From positions 558,001 to 622,000 of the forward strand of contig NZ_SLWS01000007.1 of NCBI RefSeq assembly GCF_004345645.1: a DNA stretch of 64,000 bases. The letters run 5' to 3'. Shown piece after piece: positions 50,975 to 62,842 of this stretch (its first letter is position 1; every line of letters starts with the position of its first letter). The position numbers and the translations under genes were made by a program. The notes below the pieces were generated by a model. That model ran no database searches. It was given only the letters and a program-made list of their open reading frames with translations, and had not been told where the DNA came from. The stretch comes from Actinocrispum wychmicini (GTDB lineage: Bacteria > Actinomycetota > Actinomycetes > Mycobacteriales > Pseudonocardiaceae).

Positions 50975-51127
50975 ATGACAGTTCGTCAACGGCTCATCCG
51001 GCTGGCGGCCGCGGTCGCAGCCGGTCTTCTCCTGGCGGCGGTGGTCGTCAGTTCGCCCGCTCCGCTGGCGGACAACACCTTGGCCTCGGACGGTCTCATC
51101 CACGCGCAACACGTGCGCTCGGACTGA
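50975..51127 (+). CDS. predicted 50-residue secreted peptide
   Basis: Short frame of 50 codons. It reads MTVRQRLIRLAAAVAAGLLL, then AAVVVSSPAPLADNTLASDG, then LIHAQHVRSD. The first 31 residues look like a signal peptide: a basic start, a hydrophobic core and cleavage near SPAPLA-D, giving a mature peptide of about 18-22 residues. The stop ends exactly one base before the convergent MFS gene stop. There is no good Shine-Dalgarno, so the call is moderate. I recognise no family. An overlapping longer frame (50881-51141) has Arg/Ser-rich composition and is rejected. Confidence 0.45.
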   Translation: MTVRQRLIRLAAAVAAGLLLAAVVVSSPAPLADNTLASDGLIHAQHVRSD

Positions 51128-52570
51128 TCAAGAGACCATGACCATCGGGGCCTTCTCCCTGGTGTTGCCGATCCGCAGGGCCAGCAGCGCCGCGGCCGCC
51201 ATGCAGATGCTGCCGACGAGCAGGGCTCGGTGATATCCAGCAGCCGACGCCTCGACCTGTGCGGTGCCGCCCGCGATCAGGTGGCTCGTGTGGGTGGTCG
51301 CGATGGCGGACAGGACGGCGAGGCCGAGCGCGCTGCCGACCTGTTGGGACGAGTTCAGCAACCCCGCCGCCAGGCCTGCCTTGTCGGCGGGGACGCCGGC
51401 GTTCGCGGCGGCGGTGATCGAGACGAACACCGGTCCCGCGCCCAGTGACATCACGAGGAACCCGGGGAGCAGGTCCGTCAGGTACGAACCGTCCAGCGGA
51501 ACCCTTGACACGTACCAGATACCGGCCGCGGCGATCAGGCAGCCGACCACCACTACCGGGCGCGTGCCGATCCGCGTGATCAGTTGTGCGGCGACGCCGC
51601 CGGCCACAGCGAAACCCACGGTGATCGGGAGATAGGCGGCGCCCGCCCGCAACGGCGAGTAGTGCAGGACCTCCTGCATGTACAGCGTGGCGTAGAACAG
51701 CAGTGAGAAGAACCCGGCGAAGGCGATCAGTTGCGTCAGGTCGGCCGCGACCAGCCCCTTCACCCGCAGCACGGCGAAGGGCACCAGCGGGTTGCGGCTG
51801 CGCAGTTCGTTGACCACGAACGCGGCGGCCAGGACGGCCGATCCGGTCAAGGTCGCGACGGTCTGGATCGACCCCCAGCCCACGACCGGTGCCCGCACGA
51901 GGCTGTACACCAGCAGCAGCATCGCTCCGGCGAGCAGGACCGCCCCTTGCGAGTCGAAGGCCTTGCCATCGGTCCTGGCCGCGCGGTCCTTCGCCAGCAG
52001 GGCGATCGCCCCGACCGCCACCACGGCGCAGACCGGCGGGTTCACGAAGAAGACCCATCGCCATCCCGGTCCCTGCGAGAGCACTCCGCCCAGAAAGACT
52101 CCCACGGCTGAGCCGATCCCGCTGACGGCTCCCCAGGCTCCCAGGGCCATGTTGCGGTCCTTGCCCTCGCGGAAGCTGGTCGTGAGTTCCGACAGGGCCG
52201 CCGGGGCCATCAGCGCCGCGCCGATGCCTTGCACAAGCCGGGCGGCGACCAGGAGTCCGGCGGAGTCCGCCAGACCGGCGACCAGGGACGTCACGGCGAA
52301 GACCGTCAGGCCGATGAGCAGCATGCGGCGACCGCCGAGCAGGTCGCCGAGGCGGCCACCGAGCAGGAGGAAACCGCCGTAGGTGAGGACATAGCCGCTG
52401 GCGACCCACTGCAGGTTCGACGGTGCGAAGTTCAAGCTGTGCTGGATGGACGGCAGGGCGACGTTGACGATCACCGAGTCGACGATGTCGAGGAACTGGA
52501 CGGCGCACAGCAGTGCCAACGTGAGCACGCCGACCCGCGATCGAAGGCGCAGGACTGGGAGTGTGTTCAT
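51128..52570 (-). CDS. MFS drug exporter, DHA2 family
   Basis: Membrane transporter of 480 residues, about 14 TM segments. TM1 is AVQFLDIVDSVIVNVALPSI, motif A GDLLGGRRMLL, motif C-like GAVSGIGSAVGVFLGGVLSQ. The closest recognisable group is DHA2 efflux pumps for antiseptics and antibiotics. ATG 52570 overlaps the stop of the SDR remnant by 4 bases, so expression is translationally coupled to that remnant. A longer reading into the SDR gene is rejected. Confidence 0.92.
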   Translation of the reverse strand: MNTLPVLRLRSRVGVLTLALLCAVQFLDIVDSVIVNVALPSIQHSLNFAPSNLQWVASGYVLTYGGFLLLGGRLGDLLGGRRMLLIGLTVFAVTSLVAGLADSAGLLVAARLVQGIGAALMAPAALSELTTSFREGKDRNMALGAWGAVSGIGSAVGVFLGGVLSQGPGWRWVFFVNPPVCAVVAVGAIALLAKDRAARTDGKAFDSQGAVLLAGAMLLLVYSLVRAPVVGWGSIQTVATLTGSAVLAAAFVVNELRSRNPLVPFAVLRVKGLVAADLTQLIAFAGFFSLLFYATLYMQEVLHYSPLRAGAAYLPITVGFAVAGGVAAQLITRIGTRPVVVVGCLIAAAGIWYVSRVPLDGSYLTDLLPGFLVMSLGAGPVFVSITAAANAGVPADKAGLAAGLLNSSQQVGSALGLAVLSAIATTHTSHLIAGGTAQVEASAAGYHRALLVGSICMAAAALLALRIGNTREKAPMVMVS

Positions 52571-52956
52571 GAGCGCTCCTGGACTGTCCCTCGACTGTCC
52601 ACGACAGCGCCGGCCATCGACTTGCCCAGCGCACCCATCAGGCGGGTGCGCGCCGAGCGCGGGACGGTCAGCATCATGAGCCTGTTCATCCGCCCGCTGA
52701 CCCGCACGGCACGGTTGGCCCGCAACGACTTCAGGGCGTCCGCCACGCACGCGTCCACGGACATGGCCAGCCGACCCATCGCCGTTCTGTCCGCGCCGAA
52801 CCGGGCCAGCATCGGTGTCGCCGTGGCGCCAGGAAGCAGCACGGTGACGTTGACCCCACGCTCGGCAAAGCCCCGGCCGATACCGGACGACGCGCCCGTG
52901 ACCAGGGCCCAGGGGCCGAATCGCGCGGGGTCGACAGCTGTGGACCAGGTTCCCAT
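52567..52956 (-). pseudogene. internally deleted short-chain dehydrogenase (SDR) gene
   Basis: Encodes 129 residues. The N-terminus FGPWALVTGASSGIGRGFAE is the NAD(P)-binding start of an SDR. It then jumps directly to RGVNVTVLLPGATATPM, which normally follows the active site, and continues with a normal SDR C-terminus. About 130-150 residues, including the catalytic Ser-Tyr-Lys, are missing compared with the 260-residue family norm. The frame is kept. Start ATG 52956 has AAGGAGG 5 bases upstream. The product cannot be an active dehydrogenase; the gene may persist because it couples translation to the MFS exporter. Confidence 0.8.
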
Positions 52957-52968
52957 CGCCACCTCCTT

Positions 52969-52984
52969 AGTTAGTTGACTAACT
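52969..52984. promoter_or_regulatory. 16-bp palindromic operator without a nearby regulator gene
   Basis: AGTTAGTTGACTAACT is a perfect palindrome 12 bases upstream of the SDR start. It resembles TetR-family operators of SDR/MFS operons. No TetR gene is adjacent: the other side is the 3' end of the CHAT-protease gene. Confidence 0.6.
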
Positions 52985-53077
52985 TAGTCGCTGGGCGCCG
53001 CTTGTCAACTACCGGGCGCTGGGCGGTCAGCGGTTGTGCTCAGGCGTCTCCCGTCCGCCGTCGACCTGCGCTCCGGA

Positions 53078-55744
53078 TCACGCGGCGCGGTCGAACTCCT
53101 TGTGGTTGCGACGGAACTGGATCGCGGGCGCGACGAAGGGGACATAGGCCAGACCGAGTGGGTTGCCGCGGGCGAGCAGGGCGATGCGCGCCTGTCGTAC
53201 CGCGAGTCCGATGGGCAGCCCGTGGGCGAGGAAGCCGCGAAGGCATTCCTCGGCGAACTCGGCCGCGAGCGACTCGAACACGGTGATCTCGGTGCCGATC
53301 ACGCCGCAGGCCCAGGCGTCCTGCACGAAGAAGCTGACGAACTCGATCGCGCTCTCCGGGGAGAGGTCCGTGGTGCGGCATCCGTTGAGGAACACCAGCG
53401 GGCGGTGCTCGGCCCACCGAATGCCTTTGTGGAACAGGTTGTCCGGGGTGATGACCGGTTCCGTCGTCCCTCGGCCGACCCGAAGGTACGGCACCGCGCG
53501 TTCGACGCCGCCATGGCAGTAGAAGTACACGACATGGGGTTGGATCTCGCGCAGCGCGTCGAACGTTTGGCGGCGGTTCTCGGCCAGCTCGATCCGCAGG
53601 CCCGGCAGCAGGTGGAGCAGGGCCGTCCGGTGTTCGTCGACCAGTTGGAAGTCGCAGTAGACCCCGCCGGTCAACCAGCCGCCGTCCCGACCGTCGAGAT
53701 GGCTCGGCAGGCCGGCCGCGGGCCCCACCGACACCGGAAGCCCCAAAGCGTGCCGATAACCCCAGAACCCGCCGGGACACACCACCGTGTCATCAGGATC
53801 GTCGACCTGCCGGCAAGTGCCGCCGAAGCACGGCGCGCCCAGTACCTGCCCCGCGCGCATCGCGGCCTCGAAATCGGCACACACTTGAATGCGTGGTGCT
53901 TGGGTGTCCAAGGGCAGGTCGTAGAGCAGAGCCGCGGGGAGAACATGTTGGGCGCCGTCCCGCAGGGCGAACTGGACGTACCCCGGCCGCCGCAACGCCT
54001 TTCCCAGCGTACACGCCATATCGAACGCGCTGGTGCCGCGCGTCTGGCCGAGCCCACGCAGGAGCAGGTGGTGCAGCCGGAACCCGTTGACCGCCAGGTT
54101 GATCAGGTCACTGGTCAGTTGGGCGTAGGGGGCTGGCGTCGCATAACGGTAGACGAGCCCTTCGCGCCACGGTGTGTCGGTACCCCAGGCGACGCGTTGG
54201 AGCGCGGAGCGGGCCAGCTTGATCTGGGTGGCCAGTTGTCCGTCGCGGATCGTCGCTCCGGCGCACAGCAGTTCGGTTCCGCCGTCTGCCACGACGCGCA
54301 GTTCGTGGGTGCCCCGCCCGTCCCCTTCCAGGTGCAGGCTCGCGGCGTGCGCGATCGTGGTGTCCGCCAGCGAGGTCGCCGGGTCGGCGATCCGGAAGTC
54401 CACAACGGACCGCAACGCGTCCGGCATCCGCCGCGTCCGCTGGGTCACCATGACCTGGACGAGTCTGGACTGCACGAGCACCTGGTTGAAGTACAGGTTG
54501 CAGCGCAACCTGGCAGTGCCGGACCGGGCCGGCATGCGAACCGGGAACGCGAGCCTGGTCCCTGGCCAGTGGTCGACCAGGACGGGCAAGGGCTGGCGCA
54601 GGACCTCGGCCGCTCCTCGGGGGCGTAACCGAAGCTGTCCGACGGATGCTCCCGAGCGCAGTTCGACCTCGCCGGGGAAGTCGAACAAGGCGACGGTGAC
54701 TGTCGCCTGTGCCGGCAGCTCGGCGGGCAGCGCCATCGGGGTACGCTCGATCGACCGCTGGTCGGCCGCGTCGATCTCCAGCCAGAAGAGGTAGTCCTGG
54801 CCCGTACAGAGGGTTTGGTCCGGCTCGAACGGCTCCCACGAGGCCGCCGGGTCAGCGAATCCGGTGTTCACCACGGCCTCGGGCTCGGCCGTCGGGGCCG
54901 CGCCGGACGGGATCTGGGCCATGGCTCCGGGGACGCTCGCTGGCACAGGCCTCGCGCCGCGGCCGGATCCGGCCTGCGGCATCGGCTGTTCGAATCGTGC
55001 GGGAAAGGCGTCAACGTGCGTGGCCTCTTGCGCATACGATTCAGGCGGTGCCGTCTGTACCGACGGGGGTGCGTAGCCCCCGCCGCGACCGAACACTACG
55101 TCATCCAACCCCCGCGCGACGTCGAGAGCCAAGCTGGCGTGCTCGATGTCGGGCTGGCGTAGATACCGTTGGAGCGCGGCCAGAACGCCACGGTGACCGA
55201 TCCGGTACGCCAGCTGCCGCGCTGCCCGGAACTTCTGCCGTGCTCCGGAACCGTCCCGGCGCGACAAGGCCGACACGAGCTCACCCAGAAGGTCGACCAG
55301 CTGGGTGCGAGCCACCCACGCACGCAGTCTCTGTCGGGCCGCTGGATCAGGCTTGCCAGCCGTCGACCAGGTCACCGTGCGGTTCGCGATGGGCGAACCT
55401 TCCGGCCCGACGAGTTGGCACCGCAGATCGGTCGGGTCGTCAGGTCTCGGCGTGATCCACACCAAGGTCGACTCACGACCCGCTCTGGGCAGGACGCGCA
55501 TCAGGTAGTAGCCGTCGTCGCGACGCGCCAGCGGCTCCCAATGCGAGGCGATCGTCGGAATCTGTCGGCGGATCAGGATCCGTGGTTCGGCCGTCCGGGG
55601 CCTGGCGAAGTCGAACCAGAGATAGCCGCCCTCAGCCGTTGATCCACTGTGGAGAGTCGACCGGACGGTCACGCCAAGGTACAGCCCCTCGTCCAGAGGC
55701 AGGACGATCGGATCGTACTCGACCTCGATTCCGGCTAGGGGCAT
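53078..55744 (-). CDS. CHAT-domain protease
   Basis: Protein of 888 residues. The C-terminal 250 residues form a CHAT (caspase-like) peptidase: His744 in VYFYCHGGVER and Cys789 in VFLNGCRTTD give the catalytic dyad, followed by GVIGTEITVFESLAAEFAEECLRGFL (quoted in part) and LPIGLAVRQAR. The first 640 residues are mixed: an N-terminal beta-rich domain, a helical stretch (about 135-215), a Pro-rich linker (225-290) and a beta-rich middle. There is no TM segment. It is the last gene of a four-gene operon with a Clp/AAA/KAP fusion and two membrane proteins. CHAT proteases in such settings act as effectors, cleaving host or partner proteins (inference). Confidence 0.85.
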   Translation of the reverse strand: MPLAGIEVEYDPIVLPLDEGLYLGVTVRSTLHSGSTAEGGYLWFDFARPRTAEPRILIRRQIPTIASHWEPLARRDDGYYLMRVLPRAGRESTLVWITPRPDDPTDLRCQLVGPEGSPIANRTVTWSTAGKPDPAARQRLRAWVARTQLVDLLGELVSALSRRDGSGARQKFRAARQLAYRIGHRGVLAALQRYLRQPDIEHASLALDVARGLDDVVFGRGGGYAPPSVQTAPPESYAQEATHVDAFPARFEQPMPQAGSGRGARPVPASVPGAMAQIPSGAAPTAEPEAVVNTGFADPAASWEPFEPDQTLCTGQDYLFWLEIDAADQRSIERTPMALPAELPAQATVTVALFDFPGEVELRSGASVGQLRLRPRGAAEVLRQPLPVLVDHWPGTRLAFPVRMPARSGTARLRCNLYFNQVLVQSRLVQVMVTQRTRRMPDALRSVVDFRIADPATSLADTTIAHAASLHLEGDGRGTHELRVVADGGTELLCAGATIRDGQLATQIKLARSALQRVAWGTDTPWREGLVYRYATPAPYAQLTSDLINLAVNGFRLHHLLLRGLGQTRGTSAFDMACTLGKALRRPGYVQFALRDGAQHVLPAALLYDLPLDTQAPRIQVCADFEAAMRAGQVLGAPCFGGTCRQVDDPDDTVVCPGGFWGYRHALGLPVSVGPAAGLPSHLDGRDGGWLTGGVYCDFQLVDEHRTALLHLLPGLRIELAENRRQTFDALREIQPHVVYFYCHGGVERAVPYLRVGRGTTEPVITPDNLFHKGIRWAEHRPLVFLNGCRTTDLSPESAIEFVSFFVQDAWACGVIGTEITVFESLAAEFAEECLRGFLAHGLPIGLAVRQARIALLARGNPLGLAYVPFVAPAIQFRRNHKEFDRAA

Positions 55745-55772
55745 CGCTCCACCCGGACGCTGTCACACGTCG

Positions 55773-56165
55773 TCATCCACGCACCTGCCCCTCCCCGTTG
55801 TCCCCCATCGCGCCTGGGTCCGGTCCGCTCGGGATCTGTTCACCGGGCGCCGGCGGCCTTCTGCGCCCGTCGATGAAGTAGTCGATCCCGAAGTTCCGCG
55901 ACAGTGTGACGAGCACGATGAGAACAAGAAAATACCCGAAGAACCCCGCGAACAAACCAATGCCGTAGGCGCCGAAAAGATCGCTGCCGCTCGGAAAGAT
56001 CGCCAACACCGCTCCGCCGCCGATCGCGCCGACCACGCTCACCAGGTCCGCGATCCGCACGGAACTCACGCGATGACGGTTGACGTGATACAGATACCAG
56101 CCCACCAGCGAACCGAATCCGCCAGCTCCCCACAACTGCAGGCTGGACGCCTCCTGCACCGACAT
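55773..56165 (-). CDS. small membrane protein of CHAT/KAP operon (second)
   Basis: Protein of 130 residues with three probable TM segments: about 8-26, 40-60 (ADLVSVVGAIGGGAVLAIFP) and 65-92 (AYGIGLFAGFFGYFLVLIVLVTL). The C-terminal 40 residues are polar and Pro/Gly-rich (DGRRRPPAPGEQ). Family unknown. It starts 6 bases after the stop of the other small membrane protein and ends 28 bases before the CHAT gene, so it clearly belongs to this operon. Likely a membrane anchor or pore component (inference). Confidence 0.75.
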   Translation of the reverse strand: MSVQEASSLQLWGAGGFGSLVGWYLYHVNRHRVSSVRIADLVSVVGAIGGGAVLAIFPSGSDLFGAYGIGLFAGFFGYFLVLIVLVTLSRNFGIDYFIDGRRRPPAPGEQIPSGPDPGAMGDNGEGQVRG

Positions 56166-56171
56166 GATTTG

Positions 56172-56510
56172 TCAAGCACCTCGATTCCGCCGCAACACGA
56201 ACTGCCACACCGAGTGGGCCACCATGCCCGCGGCCGAAAAGCCGACCACCCAATACGGCCCCGGCACATGATTCACCAGAACCGGGATCAACGCGGCAAG
56301 CACCAGTGGACCCGGCCGCGACAGCGATCGTCGGTCTCCGCCCGACATCAGACCCAGCAGCCACCCGAAGGTGAGACCGAAACCGGCAAGCCCCAATCCC
56401 GCCATCCCACCCCACCATCGGATGTGCGCACCAGTGCGATACTTGTGCACGCCACCTGTGTATCGGACTCCTGAACAGTCCCCACCCCATGTCGGCGGCC
56501 CGACGGACAT
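56172..56510 (-). CDS. small membrane protein of CHAT/KAP operon (first)
   Basis: Up to 112 residues, with two or three hydrophobic segments (MAGLGLAGFGLTFGWLLGLM; PLVLAALIPVLVNHVPG; YWVVGFSAAGMVAHSVWQFVL). It ends with the basic LRRNRGA. Family unknown. The start is uncertain: ATG 56510 has no ribosome site, and GTG 56450, just before HKYRTGAHIRWWGG, gives a 92-residue protein that begins closer to the first TM segment. Lies 67 bases after the Clp/KAP gene and 6 before the next membrane gene. Confidence 0.68.
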   Translation of the reverse strand: MSVGPPTWGGDCSGVRYTGGVHKYRTGAHIRWWGGMAGLGLAGFGLTFGWLLGLMSGGDRRSLSRPGPLVLAALIPVLVNHVPGPYWVVGFSAAGMVAHSVWQFVLRRNRGA

Positions 56511-56577
56511 CGTTACGACAGCTTTTGCCCGGTTTTCTCCGCCACGATCTTGTTACGGCACGTGCCGACCGCGAATG

Positions 56578-59469
<2,892 letters not shown>

Positions 59470-59556
59470 CCGCTACTCGATTCCCAGGAGCCTGGTCGGA
59501 TGACGTCAACGTTCGTGGTTGAGGTCGCGGATCCGCCGAGGTCCGTTACCACTGGG

Positions 59557-61698
59557 CTACCGAAACAGCGCCGAGCGGGCCGGCCAGGCAACTGCTCGGC
59601 AGTACACCGGCACTACATCGATCGGCACCTCGCGGGTCACCAGGCCGTCGGTGACTCGCTCGCCCGTCCACACGTCGACCCACTCGCCGGGCGGCAGGTA
59701 TGTCGTCCACGTTGTGACGCCTGGTGAAGTCACCGGGTTGACGAGCAGGTCGTCGCCGAGCTGGTACTGCGAGGGGTGGTTCCACACCGCTGGATCCGAG
59801 TGGTCGAAGAACAACGGGCGCATCAACGGGCGGTCGGTCGTCACCGTGACCTGGGCCTGTTCGGTCAGGTACTCCACGAGCCGTTCACGCAACTTCGCGA
59901 AGCGACGGAACACTTCCACCACGCGCTTGTCCCCCGTTGTCTCCTGGACGTGCCAAGGGGTTCGGTCACGGATCGGGGTTTGGTGGTGGTTGAACTCCGA
60001 GTGGTACTGCATGATCGGCATGAACGTCGACGCGGCTGTGGCCCGCAGGTACAGCTCCGCGTCCGGCACCGGGCCTGAGAAGCCCGCCAGATCCCAGCCC
60101 CAGTAGACGATTCCGCACGCCGCCGCGGTCAGGCCGGCGGTCACTGAGGACCGGAAGGCCTCCCACGTCGAGTCCTCGTCGCCTGCCCAGAAAATGCCGT
60201 GTGCCTGTGAGCCGGTGAAACCCGCTCGGGAGAACGTGACCGGCGCCTTGCCCGCCGACCGCAGCAGGTCGCCGAACGTACGGGCGTAGTGCACCGGGAA
60301 CAGGTTGTTGCCCTCGTCGCCGCGCCGGCCGTCCGCGTACCGGAGGTCGTGGCCCCATGCGTGTTCGCCGCCGTCGGTCTTGAAGCCGTCGACGTCCAGG
60401 TCTTCGACCAGGTAACGGCGTTTGTCCGTCCACCATTTGCGGGTGCGTTCGGCCGTCAGGTCCGGCATCAGCGCCTTCGGGAACCACCAACCCCGGTTGT
60501 GGTACGGACTTCCGTCGGCTTCGAGGACCGCGTGGCCGTCCTTGACCATGGCCTTCGCGTCCGCCCGCACCTGGCCGCCCAGGTCTGGATCGGTCTTCAG
60601 CAACGGGATCTGCCACAGGATGACCTTGATGCCCCTTGTGTGCAGCTCGGCGATCATCTCCCGGGGCGACGGCCACGCCCCGCCGTACGTGAACTCGGTG
60701 ACCACATCCCCGATCTCGTACTCGGCGTCGCGGAAGATCGTGATGCCCTCCTCGTCGCTCCACGCCTCGATCACCACCACGCCGACCGGGATGTCCAGCT
60801 CGCCGTGTCTGTCCATTTTGGACATCACGAGGTCCTGGGTGTTCCATTCGTTGCCGGACGCCCACAGGCGAAGCACCCACGGCGGCAGTTCCTCGGCCCG
60901 GCCCACCTCGTCGAGGAAGGCGCGCAGCACCTCGATCGGGTCGCCGTGGTAGATCGCCACGTCCACAACAGGCTTGTCGCCCAGCGCGACCTCGACGACC
61001 AGTTTGTCCGGTGTGGACAGTGCGACGTCGTACCAGGTACGCCGGGAGGTACGGACGTGAAAGCCCCAGCCGGCGCCACCGACCACGTGCGCGAACGGCA
61101 TCGGCAAGTACGTCCTGCCGTGCTTGCCCTGTGCCTTGTACTGCTCGAACACGACCGCGTCGAGCCGTCGGCCGCGCTGATCCACGGCGTCGTACCGTTC
61201 GCCGAAACCGACCACGTGCTCGCCGGGCGCGAGGGGCAGCGTGAACCGGGCACGGTGCACACCGGCCGCCGACACCAGCCACTCGACGTCGCCGACGAGC
61301 GAGCCGGTCACCGTGCCCACGGGGTCAGTCGTCCACTGCGCGGGCGAGACCTCGAACCACTCGGTGGTGACGCCACCCGCGTGGAAGCGGTACCGATACG
61401 TCTTGCCGGCCGTCAACTCCGGAGTCTCGACCGACCAGCCGCCCGCCCCACCCAGGGCACCGGCCTGAGCGGCGGACAAATGGCCTTCGCCGCCCGCGAG
61501 CGCGGCGGCGTCCGCGCTCGCCTCAGTCACCCGGGCCATCGGCAGGGTAAACGCGTCGAACTCGCAGGTCACGGCGTCGACGTCGGCGGCGAGCACGCCA
61601 AGGCGGACCCGCTCGCCGTCGAGAGGCAGCACCGGCACGCGTTGGTCGGGAGATGTGGCGTAGGGGTGCTCGACACCGTACGGCCGGTGCGTGATCAT
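59557..61698 (-). CDS. glycoside hydrolase family 31 (alpha-glucosidase/alpha-xylosidase-like)
   Basis: Cytoplasmic-looking enzyme of 713 residues without a signal peptide. GH31 hallmarks: N-terminal beta domain; FGERYDAVDQRG; barrel segment RLWASGNEWNTQD; nucleophile Asp near 439 in DGFKTDGGEH; acid/base Asp near 506 in WAGDEDSTW; and YWGWDLAGFSG. It would release alpha-linked sugars from imported oligosaccharides. ATG 61698 overlaps the GH15-like gene stop by 4 bases. Last gene of the sugar operon, 87 bases before the Clp/KAP gene, which is transcribed on the same strand. Confidence 0.92.
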   Translation of the reverse strand: MITHRPYGVEHPYATSPDQRVPVLPLDGERVRLGVLAADVDAVTCEFDAFTLPMARVTEASADAAALAGGEGHLSAAQAGALGGAGGWSVETPELTAGKTYRYRFHAGGVTTEWFEVSPAQWTTDPVGTVTGSLVGDVEWLVSAAGVHRARFTLPLAPGEHVVGFGERYDAVDQRGRRLDAVVFEQYKAQGKHGRTYLPMPFAHVVGGAGWGFHVRTSRRTWYDVALSTPDKLVVEVALGDKPVVDVAIYHGDPIEVLRAFLDEVGRAEELPPWVLRLWASGNEWNTQDLVMSKMDRHGELDIPVGVVVIEAWSDEEGITIFRDAEYEIGDVVTEFTYGGAWPSPREMIAELHTRGIKVILWQIPLLKTDPDLGGQVRADAKAMVKDGHAVLEADGSPYHNRGWWFPKALMPDLTAERTRKWWTDKRRYLVEDLDVDGFKTDGGEHAWGHDLRYADGRRGDEGNNLFPVHYARTFGDLLRSAGKAPVTFSRAGFTGSQAHGIFWAGDEDSTWEAFRSSVTAGLTAAACGIVYWGWDLAGFSGPVPDAELYLRATAASTFMPIMQYHSEFNHHQTPIRDRTPWHVQETTGDKRVVEVFRRFAKLRERLVEYLTEQAQVTVTTDRPLMRPLFFDHSDPAVWNHPSQYQLGDDLLVNPVTSPGVTTWTTYLPPGEWVDVWTGERVTDGLVTREVPIDVVPVYCRAVAWPARSALFR

Positions 61699-62828
61699 GT
61701 GGGGTCCTCCAGCAGGCCCAGTTCGTCGGCCAGGATCAGGTACATGCCGTGCGACCACAGGAGCGGGCTCGCGACCGTGCCCCAGCGGGCGATCCACTCG
61801 TCGCGGGAGCCGGGGTGCAGCAGGTGGTGGGGCACCTGCTCCGGCATCTGGCCGCTCGTGTCGGCCTGCGCCGCGATCCACCGCAGGTGCCGCAGTGCGC
61901 CGTCGAGGTCGCCGCGGGCGGCGAGGTTCCAGCCGAGCAACGCGGACAGCAGCAGCCACTGCCCGCCGCCGTAGAACACGTCGTCGGTGAACCGGTGCAC
62001 GCCGCCGTCCACGTCCAGGGACGCCGCGACCGCGGCAAGCGTTCCCTCGGCGAGGTCCCCGTCGACCAAACCGAACGGCACCACGCATGACGGCAGCGAA
62101 CCGTCTACAGTGGACGAACCGAGCCACTTGGTGAGATGTCCGTCCAGCACACCGTCGGTGAGCACGAGCGCACGGATCTCATCGGCCACGGCAAGCGCCG
62201 CGCCGCGCCGACCGGGGTCAAGGAGGTCCGCGACGGCAACGAGCCCGCCGCGGACCGCGCCGAGCGTGGACACGTGCCGGTGTTCGACGTGTTCCTCCCA
62301 CCAGTCGTAACAGGGCCGGTCCCAGCTGGTGAGCAGGTAGTCGACGGCGACCTCGAACCCGGGCAACCAGCGGGCCACGTCGACACCGTGCCGGTGCGCG
62401 TGCGTGACCGCCGACCACAGCCACATGCCGTAGCCGTCGGTCTGGAAGTCCCACCACGGGTCCGACCCGTTCTCGCCGGTGAACGTGAACCGGGTCGGCA
62501 GCATCCGGTCGACCGGCGGCAGCTCACCGCCGGCCCGCGCGGCCACCAACGAGTCCACTTCGGACCGTCGAGCGGTGAGCACCCGGGCGGACCAGTCGTG
62601 GAACCGGTTCGCCGAGCCGACGTCGCCGTACCGCGAGATCCCCTCCGCGGTGAACGAGCCGTCTCGCAGCCACGCGAACCCACGGTACGCCGAGAAGGTC
62701 GGCGACGCCGGGTAGGCACCGCCTACGTCCTGGTACCGCGTGATCACCGCGTGGCTCTGCCGGGCGAGATCAACCAGCCGCGTCCGCTCGTCGACGCTGA
62801 GCGGAGCAGTCCCCCTGGACAACTTCAT
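61695..62828 (-). CDS. GH15-like (glucoamylase-type) glycoside hydrolase
   Basis: Enzyme of 377 residues with an (alpha/alpha)6-barrel pattern. Motifs AYRGFAWLRDGSF (like the RDG motif of glucoamylases), DFQTDGYGMWLWSAV, CYDWWEEH (a general-acid-type Glu pair) and LLWSHGMYLIL support the GH15 clan. It lacks a signal peptide and a starch-binding domain, so it probably acts on internalised oligosaccharides. ATG 62828 has AGGACGG 5 bases upstream; a TTG just before it is unneeded. Starts 14 bases after the binding-protein gene. Confidence 0.85.
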   Translation of the reverse strand: MKLSRGTAPLSVDERTRLVDLARQSHAVITRYQDVGGAYPASPTFSAYRGFAWLRDGSFTAEGISRYGDVGSANRFHDWSARVLTARRSEVDSLVAARAGGELPPVDRMLPTRFTFTGENGSDPWWDFQTDGYGMWLWSAVTHAHRHGVDVARWLPGFEVAVDYLLTSWDRPCYDWWEEHVEHRHVSTLGAVRGGLVAVADLLDPGRRGAALAVADEIRALVLTDGVLDGHLTKWLGSSTVDGSLPSCVVPFGLVDGDLAEGTLAAVAASLDVDGGVHRFTDDVFYGGGQWLLLSALLGWNLAARGDLDGALRHLRWIAAQADTSGQMPEQVPHHLLHPGSRDEWIARWGTVASPLLWSHGMYLILADELGLLEDPT

Positions 62829-62842
62829 CAATTCCGTCCTAG

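Noticed and set aside
50881..51141. 86-codon plus frame overlapping the small secreted peptide
   Set aside because: Arg/Gly/Ser-rich and without signal or domain; the alternative frame gives a clean signal peptide.
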